Assembly (NCBI GenBank): GCA_936924635.1
Contig: CAKZHP010000132.1
Coordinates: 1 to 64,000, forward strand
DNA: 64,000 nucleotides
Origin: an uncultured Propionibacteriaceae bacterium
Lineage (GTDB): Bacteria; Actinomycetota; Actinomycetes; Propionibacteriales; Propionibacteriaceae
Direction of reading: 5' to 3'
This document shows positions 59,699 to 64,000 of the stretch, one piece after another. The stretch's first letter is position 1. Each line of letters starts with the position of its first letter. Both the position numbers and the translations under genes were made by a program. The notes beneath the pieces are model-generated. The model saw nothing but the letters and a program-made list of their open reading frames with translations, searched no databases and had not been told where the DNA came from.

Positions 59699-60385
59699 AT
59701 GCCTTTCCAACTGCCCAAGATCCTGAACCCTGATGCTGAAGGCCAGGCGGTACGAGTGCTCAAGCACTACTTCAAACCACTTGAGGGCAGGAACCAGGGC
59801 TTCACCGGTGGGTGCTGGGACACCTTCGATCCGAGCGAGACGCGTGCCGCCTCGGCCAACAGGTTCACCGCGGACGACATCGTCGCGTGCACCCTGCTCT
59901 CAGCGCCGATCCCTGGCCGCGCAGCGGTCGAACTGCTCGAGGACCCGGAGCGGAAGTTCAGCAAGATGCTCGAGGCCATCAGGGAGGACCGTGAGTTCGT
60001 CGAGCTGAAGTGCGCTGAGAAGGGTTCGGAATTCGATCCAGTGCACAGACTTTGTAAAGCGCTTGATGATCTGCCCGGCATCGGGGAGACCCGTGCCACG
60101 AAACTGCTGGCGCGCAAGCGGCCCCGGCTGGTGCCCATCGTCGACACTGTGGTGCGCAAGCACGTCTTCCAGGACTCCCCGCGACAGTGGCAGCCTCTGC
60201 TCGAAGCTGTCCAGGCCGACGACGGAGCCCTGTGGAAACGGCTGGTGCATCTGCGGGGGGCGGCGAAGCTGGACCATCGGGTGTCGGTGCTGCGCGTGTT
60301 CGACGTCCTGGCGTGGATGGAGGGGAGCGGCAATGCCGCGAAGCTTAATCAGCCGATCGTTGCCCCTGATGAGCCGCCGGAGTAG
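59699..60385 (+). CDS. HhH DNA-binding-like protein (DUF6308 type) beside the type I locus
   Basis: A 228-residue protein with LCKALDDLPGIGETRATKLL followed by ARKRPRLVPIVDTVV (about residues 120-155), a helix-hairpin-helix with an Asp-containing strand as in base-excision glycosylases, flanked by helices. It matches the actinobacterial family DUF6308, to which no function is assigned. ATG 59699 has GGAGAG six bases upstream. It is divergent from hsdM across 157 bp and convergent with the SDR gene, inside the palindrome-bracketed segment, so it probably travels with the restriction system; a regulatory or repair role is guesswork. Confidence 0.72.
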   Translation: MPFQLPKILNPDAEGQAVRVLKHYFKPLEGRNQGFTGGCWDTFDPSETRAASANRFTADDIVACTLLSAPIPGRAAVELLEDPERKFSKMLEAIREDREFVELKCAEKGSEFDPVHRLCKALDDLPGIGETRATKLLARKRPRLVPIVDTVVRKHVFQDSPRQWQPLLEAVQADDGALWKRLVHLRGAAKLDHRVSVLRVFDVLAWMEGSGNAAKLNQPIVAPDEPPE

Positions 60386-60433
60386 TCGAGAGACGCAATC
60401 ACGTAGGGCGACAGGGGGGAGATCACCGTCGCA

Positions 60434-60455
60434 AGACGTTCCCGCGGGAACGTCT
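60434..60455. repeat. 22-bp palindrome, right flank copy of the type I R-M locus
   Basis: Third copy of the GACGTTCCCGCGGGAACGTC core (60435-60454) extended by A and T. It lies between the convergent HhH and SDR genes and may also serve as a terminator. Confidence 0.9.
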
Positions 60456-60461
60456 CAAACC

Positions 60462-62510
60462 TCACCACGGGCTGGGCTCGAAGTCCTTGATGAAGCAGCC
60501 GTACAAGTCCTCCCCGGCCTCGCCGCGGACGATCGGGTCGTACACCCTCGCCGCGCCGTCGACCAGGTCCAAGGGCGCGTGCCAGCCCTCGTCGGCGATG
60601 CGGAGCTTCTCGTGGTGGGGGCGCTCGTCGGTGATCCAGCCGGTGTCGACGGCGGTCATCAGGATGCGGTCGGTCTCGTACATCTCGCCCGCCGACGTGC
60701 GCGTCAGCATGTTCAGCGCCGCCTTCGCCATGTTGGTGTGCGGGTGGCCGGGGCCCTTGTAGCGCCGGGAGAACTGGCCCTCCATGGCCGACACGTTCAC
60801 CACGTACGCACGCCTGGCTCCCCGCTGCACCGCCGCCCGCATCGCCCCGCGCAGCCGCGACACCAGCAGGAACGGCGCGGTCGAGTTGCACAGCTGCACC
60901 TCGAGCAGCTCCAGCGGGTCGACCTCGTCGACGTGCTGCGTCCACGAGTTGCTGCGCTGCACGTCTGGCAGCAGCCCGCCCGCGTCGACCGCCGTACCCC
61001 ACCGGTGCGCGAGCGCCGACGCGTTGCCGCCGGTCAGCGCCAGCGCGGTCATCTCGGCGGCGGTCTGGGCGCGGGCGTCTGCGGTGCGTACGAGGTCGGC
61101 GGCGTGCTCGTCGCTGGTCTCGCCGTCGTGATGAGCCGCAGTGGCATCACGCAAGGTCCCCGCCAGCGCCGCCGGGTGCGCCTCCGAGATCCGGTCGAAG
61201 GTCAGCATCTCCGGCATCGCCAGCCCCGCTGGCAGCGGCTCGCTCTCGGCGTTCACCAACGGTGCGTACGAGCCGGGCGAGCGCCGTACGGTCTGTGCCG
61301 CGTTGTTGATGAGGATGTCCAGCGACCCGGCGGCGGCGACCTCGTCAGCCAGCGCGATCACCTGGGTGGGGTCACGCAGGTCGATGCCCACGATGCGCAG
61401 GCGGTCGATCCAGTCGGCGGCGTCCTCCTGCATCGCGAACCGGCGCATCGCGTCCTTGGGGAATCGCGTGGTGATGGTGAGGTGGGCGCCGTCGCGCAGC
61501 AGCATCAGCGCGATGTACATCCCGATCTTCGCCCGCCCGCCCGTGAGCAGGGCGCGCTTGCCGGTGAGGTCCGTACGCTGCCGCCGCTTCGCATGACTCT
61601 TCGCCGCGCAGGTCGGGCACAGCCAGTGGTAGAACGCGTCGACCTGCGTGTAGTCCTCCTTGCAGATGTAGCAGTCCCGCGGTGTCACCAGGTGCCCGGC
61701 GACCTCACCCGGCTCGGTCTCGGTGAGCAGCACGCCCTTGGTCTCGTCGTCGATCCGCAGGGGCGAGCCGGTCGCCGTCGACTCCAGCACCTCCCGGTCG
61801 CGCTGCTGGTCGGGCAGCCGCGCCGCGCGGCGCTTGGCCTTGCGGATCACCTTCGACATCCGCCCCGCGGCCCAGCGCAGGGCGGTCGCGTCGGGGGAGT
61901 CGTACGGCAGCTCGACCACCTTCTCCATCGCCCGCAGCGCGGTCTCCAGGTCGGCCGGGTCGAGGCGGTCGGTGACGGTGCGGGTGGCGAGGCGAGACCC
62001 CGTGTACGCCTCGTCGTCGGTCACCTCGCGCACCACACCCAGCAGCGTCGCCTGCTCGGCCGTGAGCCCGCCGCTGACCCAGTCGGTGTCCGGGCCGAGG
62101 TCGATCTCAGCGATCACCAGCGCCCCGGACTCGTCGCCCCGCGTGGTGCGGGCGCGCGGGTCGGGCCGGTCGTGCACGTCGACGGCGACCTCCGTGCCGT
62201 CGAGGTCGACCACCCTCCGGGTCTTGGTCAGGTCGTCGCCGGGCAGCCGGTGCAGCCGGGCCCAGTCGCCGGCGTCGAGGTAGAGCGAGGTGTGGGCGAT
62301 CGCCTCCGGCCCCGGCCCGAGGCGCACCTTCTGCGCGAGCGTACGCGTCGTGGTGCCGTCAGCCGCCGTGGCCTCCCGCAGCCGCAGCCGGGAGTCGTCG
62401 ACGTACCGGTCGCGGATCGTCGTGGCCTCGACCGCCGCCGCGACCTCTGGCAGCCCGTCGAGGAGGTAGCGACGTTCCCGCTCGACCCGTGCGTACCTCA
62501 GCCTGTCCAC
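60462..62510 (-). CDS. CYTH domain - zinc ribbon - SDR oxidoreductase fusion
   Basis: The 682-residue protein has three parts. Residues 1-160 are a CYTH-like triphosphate tunnel domain (RVERERRYLL with the E-x-E strand, RLRLRE, TLAQKVRLG, TKTRRVV, AVDVHD, LVIAEIDLG). Residues about 280-301 are a zinc ribbon with Cys pairs C280-x2-C283 and C298-x2-C301. Residues about 315-680 are an SDR (LTGGRAKIGMYIALMLLRDG, LINNAAQT, VVNVSAMEGQFSRRYKGPG). The canonical YxxxK is HTNMAK, with Thr at the Tyr place, so redox activity is uncertain. GTG 62510 is the start; the 62511-62560 gap separates it from the AAA ATPase. Confidence 0.8.
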   Translation of the reverse strand: MDRLRYARVERERRYLLDGLPEVAAAVEATTIRDRYVDDSRLRLREATAADGTTTRTLAQKVRLGPGPEAIAHTSLYLDAGDWARLHRLPGDDLTKTRRVVDLDGTEVAVDVHDRPDPRARTTRGDESGALVIAEIDLGPDTDWVSGGLTAEQATLLGVVREVTDDEAYTGSRLATRTVTDRLDPADLETALRAMEKVVELPYDSPDATALRWAAGRMSKVIRKAKRRAARLPDQQRDREVLESTATGSPLRIDDETKGVLLTETEPGEVAGHLVTPRDCYICKEDYTQVDAFYHWLCPTCAAKSHAKRRQRTDLTGKRALLTGGRAKIGMYIALMLLRDGAHLTITTRFPKDAMRRFAMQEDAADWIDRLRIVGIDLRDPTQVIALADEVAAAGSLDILINNAAQTVRRSPGSYAPLVNAESEPLPAGLAMPEMLTFDRISEAHPAALAGTLRDATAAHHDGETSDEHAADLVRTADARAQTAAEMTALALTGGNASALAHRWGTAVDAGGLLPDVQRSNSWTQHVDEVDPLELLEVQLCNSTAPFLLVSRLRGAMRAAVQRGARRAYVVNVSAMEGQFSRRYKGPGHPHTNMAKAALNMLTRTSAGEMYETDRILMTAVDTGWITDERPHHEKLRIADEGWHAPLDLVDGAARVYDPIVRGEAGEDLYGCFIKDFEPSPW

Positions 62511-62560
62511 CGGAGCATGGTAGAGGTCACCACTGACACCGACCGCTCGCCCTCTCGTCT

Positions 62561-63667
62561 TCAGCCGTGGAGGAGATGGGTGGCGTGCTCCCGGAGGTAC
62601 TCCCTGAGATACGGCGGGTCGAGGTCGACGACGCCTCGCCGGACGGATCTGATCATGCCTGCGGCAAGCAGCCGGTCTCGGTAGACCCCGACATACTGTG
62701 GGCCCCGGCTCATGCGCTGAGCGATGTCGCTGATACGGGACGGGCCATCATCCTGTGCCATGTGCACCAGGAACGTTCGATCTACGTCTGAGAGGTCGTT
62801 CAGCGCTGGGCCATGAACGAGGTTCCCGAGTCGCACTCGGGCAGCTGCCACGCCGTCGGCAACGTCAGCCTCCGAGATCACGTCACCGCTCGCTCGCCGC
62901 CACACGTGATAGCCGACGAGCTGGATCATGAAGGGGTAGCCGCCGGTCGCATCGGCGCAGCTCGCCAGAGCTGAGTCATCGATCGTCCGACCGTTCTCGA
63001 GCATCGTGGTGCGGAGCGCGTCGGCAACCTCGGGCAGCGACACTTCACCCAGCATCACCCGCTCGGCTCGACGAAGGAAGGTCGCGACATCCTTGTTGAG
63101 CAGGTCGTCGACGGCGGTAGGCAGGCCAGCCATGGCGAGAGCGATCGGCCTGTCCTCGCGAATCAGATGCTGGACCTCCGCTGCCAGGGCGGTCAGGTCC
63201 TCGTGGGCGACGGCATGCACCTCGTCCACCGTCAGCAGCAGCCCCTGCCCCGAAGGTAGGGCATCCAGCAGACGCCCAACCGTGGTGCGCCACGCCTCGT
63301 CGTCGCGTGGCGGAAGATCACGTGACATGGAGCCGCCGACCAGAGCTGTTGTCACACTGGCGGAAGTGAGGCGCCCTCGGGGCGGATCAGCCTCGTCTGC
63401 CCAAGTGCGCACCTGATGCTGGAGCCTTTCCATCAGGCCTGGGCGGGCTGTGTCGTCGACGACGACCCAGCCAGCCGTGCGCGCCACGTCCCCCAGCTCC
63501 GTCAGCATCACGGTCTTCCCGACCCCGCGTGCCCCCGTCATCAAGGTGAGAAGGCCGGGCGCGCCCGGACCGTCGTCGAGGCTCTCCGAGAACTCCGCAA
63601 GCACGGCTTGCCGCCCGACGAGCAGGGGAGGCGTGGCGCCCGCGGTGGGCTTGAAGGGATTGGCCAT
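62561..63667 (-). CDS. AAA ATPase with C-terminal winged helix (Orc1/Cdc6-like or STAND-like)
   Basis: The 368-residue protein has Walker A GARGVGKTVMLTEL near residue 45, Walker B LLLTVDEVHA, sensor ALAMAGLPTAVDD, the ATGGYPFMIQLVGYH lid segment, and a C-terminal winged helix (RISDIAQRMSRGPQYVGVYR with DRLLAAGMIR). Such ATPases are widespread in actinobacteria, some linked to DNA repair or defence; no function can be given. ATG 63667 is preferred because AAAGGAGA lies seven bases upstream; an in-frame GTG at 63685 is possible. Upstream it carries the triple GTTTATAC repeat. Confidence 0.82.
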   Translation of the reverse strand: MANPFKPTAGATPPLLVGRQAVLAEFSESLDDGPGAPGLLTLMTGARGVGKTVMLTELGDVARTAGWVVVDDTARPGLMERLQHQVRTWADEADPPRGRLTSASVTTALVGGSMSRDLPPRDDEAWRTTVGRLLDALPSGQGLLLTVDEVHAVAHEDLTALAAEVQHLIREDRPIALAMAGLPTAVDDLLNKDVATFLRRAERVMLGEVSLPEVADALRTTMLENGRTIDDSALASCADATGGYPFMIQLVGYHVWRRASGDVISEADVADGVAAARVRLGNLVHGPALNDLSDVDRTFLVHMAQDDGPSRISDIAQRMSRGPQYVGVYRDRLLAAGMIRSVRRGVVDLDPPYLREYLREHATHLLHG

Positions 63668-63686
63668 GCCCGCTCTCCTTTTCACC

Positions 63687-63712
63687 GTTTATACTGTTTA
63701 TACAGTTTATAC
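63687..63712. repeat. Three tandem GTTTATAC units (9-bp period)
   Basis: GTTTATAC at 63687-63694, 63696-63703 and 63705-63712 with spacers T and A. The middle contains the inverted repeat ACTGT-N4-ACAGT. AT-rich against a ~70% GC background, it lies 20 bp upstream of the AAA ATPase start and offers TATAAAC -10-like sequences on the minus strand; likely operator or promoter repeat. Confidence 0.8.
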
Positions 63713-63751
63713 AACGGGGGGAAGGACGTTGCGAGCGACCGTCGCCCAACG

Positions 63752-64000
63752 CTACCTCACGAACGACAGCGTCACCGGCGTGGCATCGGTCTCGGTGGTG
63801 CCCCGGTTCGGCGTCACAAGCTTGGTCGTGACCTGGCCGCTCACGGTGTCGATCTCCAGCGTCCGCACGGGGTTGTCGGCTGAGTGCAGGCACGTCAGGT
63901 AGGAGACGATCGTGTTGCCGTTCACGCCGGTGTCCAGCCGCGTGCCCCACTGGCCGACGTGGCCGGAGAACACCATCTTGATGTTGGGGTAGATCTTGAT
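63752..64000 (-). CDS. C terminus of a calcineurin-like metallophosphoesterase (partial)
   Basis: The frame is open to the window end and reads IKIYPNIKMVFSGHVGQWGT ... VNGNTIVSYLTCLHSADNPV ... VTPNRGTTETDATPVTLSF with R at the end. The MVFSGH segment followed by an NTI/YLT strand is the end of the calcineurin-type phosphoesterase domain (final His loop), in a secreted-enzyme style with a short tail. Only 82 residues are in the window, so family and localisation are tentative. It shares the 63668-63751 spacer with the AAA ATPase on the same strand. Confidence 0.6.
   Translation of the reverse strand: MKIYPNIKMVFSGHVGQWGTRLDTGVNGNTIVSYLTCLHSADNPVRTLEIDTVSGQVTTKLVTPNRGTTETDATPVTLSFVR

Noticed and set aside
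63687..63712. CRISPR array
   Set aside because: Only three 8-bp units with one-base spacers and no cas genes; far too short for repeats and spacers.
63687..63712. Iteron origin of replication
   Set aside because: Three units are too few and no Rep gene or DnaA boxes are nearby; the adjacent AAA protein is not a known initiator.
1..64000. tRNA, rRNA, integrase or prophage genes
   Set aside because: No cloverleaf or rRNA sequence, and no integrase, transposase or phage structural protein motif was found while reading through the window.

Overview
The window is high-GC DNA from an actinobacterium. The evidence is the order (ftsH tail)-folE-folP-folB-folK-DUF3180, the pair lsr2-clpC, many GTG starts in 4-bp GTGA/ATGA overlaps, GPP34 and WXG100-like genes, and a fused two-ATPase ECF transporter. 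The overall style suggests Propionibacteriales (Propionibacteriaceae/Nocardioidaceae-like), but no rRNA or tRNA is present to fix the taxon.

Layout: 1-3646 holds the end of ftsH, the dihydrofolate operon and two membrane proteins. 3650-5775 is a LacI regulator with an orphan NuoD-like gene. 5888-10680 holds lsr2, clpC and an MHS-type MFS transporter with three clear hairpin terminators. 10719-13502 holds a NERD-helicase and a small nuclease-like protein. 13552-15156 and 22809-32913 form a surface-polysaccharide locus: tandem GT2, WbuB-like GT4, CapE/CapF/CapG for UDP-L-FucNAc, an initiating sugar-phosphate transferase and a PLP aminotransferase. It is split by a defence island at 15220-22694 (PD-(D/E)XK DUF4420 protein, Z1 ATPase, DUF262 protein, interrupted vsr, 5-cytosine methylase). 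28763-30081 is a GPP34 pair, one copy decayed.

32966-35500 carries decayed genes and an HxlR/hydrolase pair with a palindromic operator. 35636-39828 is a TPP-riboswitch-controlled YkoEDC-type thiamine/HMP ECF transporter operon with a small kinase and a GNAT. 39846-41674 is an ESX-like mini-operon. 41752-48894 holds an AarF pseudogene, GNAT, secreted subtilase, tam, and an AbiEi-like/DUF559 protein flanked by 73-bp palindromic repeats. 48965-53146 is a sugar ABC transporter and mutY. 53348-60385 is a type I restriction-modification locus with a divergent HhH protein, bracketed on both sides by copies of the palindrome GACGTTCCCGCGGGAACGTC. 60462-64000 holds a CYTH-zinc ribbon-SDR fusion, an AAA ATPase with a triple GTTTATAC repeat upstream, and the end of a phosphoesterase-like gene.

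The best candidate for an under-described system is the Z1/DUF4420/DUF262/Dcm/Vsr island. It is one overlapping transcript plus a divergent repair nuclease. It has the composition of a methylation-dependent defence system, but a DUF262 NTPase-like protein stands where related loci are recalled to carry a MORC/MutL-type ATPase. It interrupts the polysaccharide locus, is poor in the hexamer CGTACG that is common in the backbone, and its vsr gene carries an in-frame TGA.
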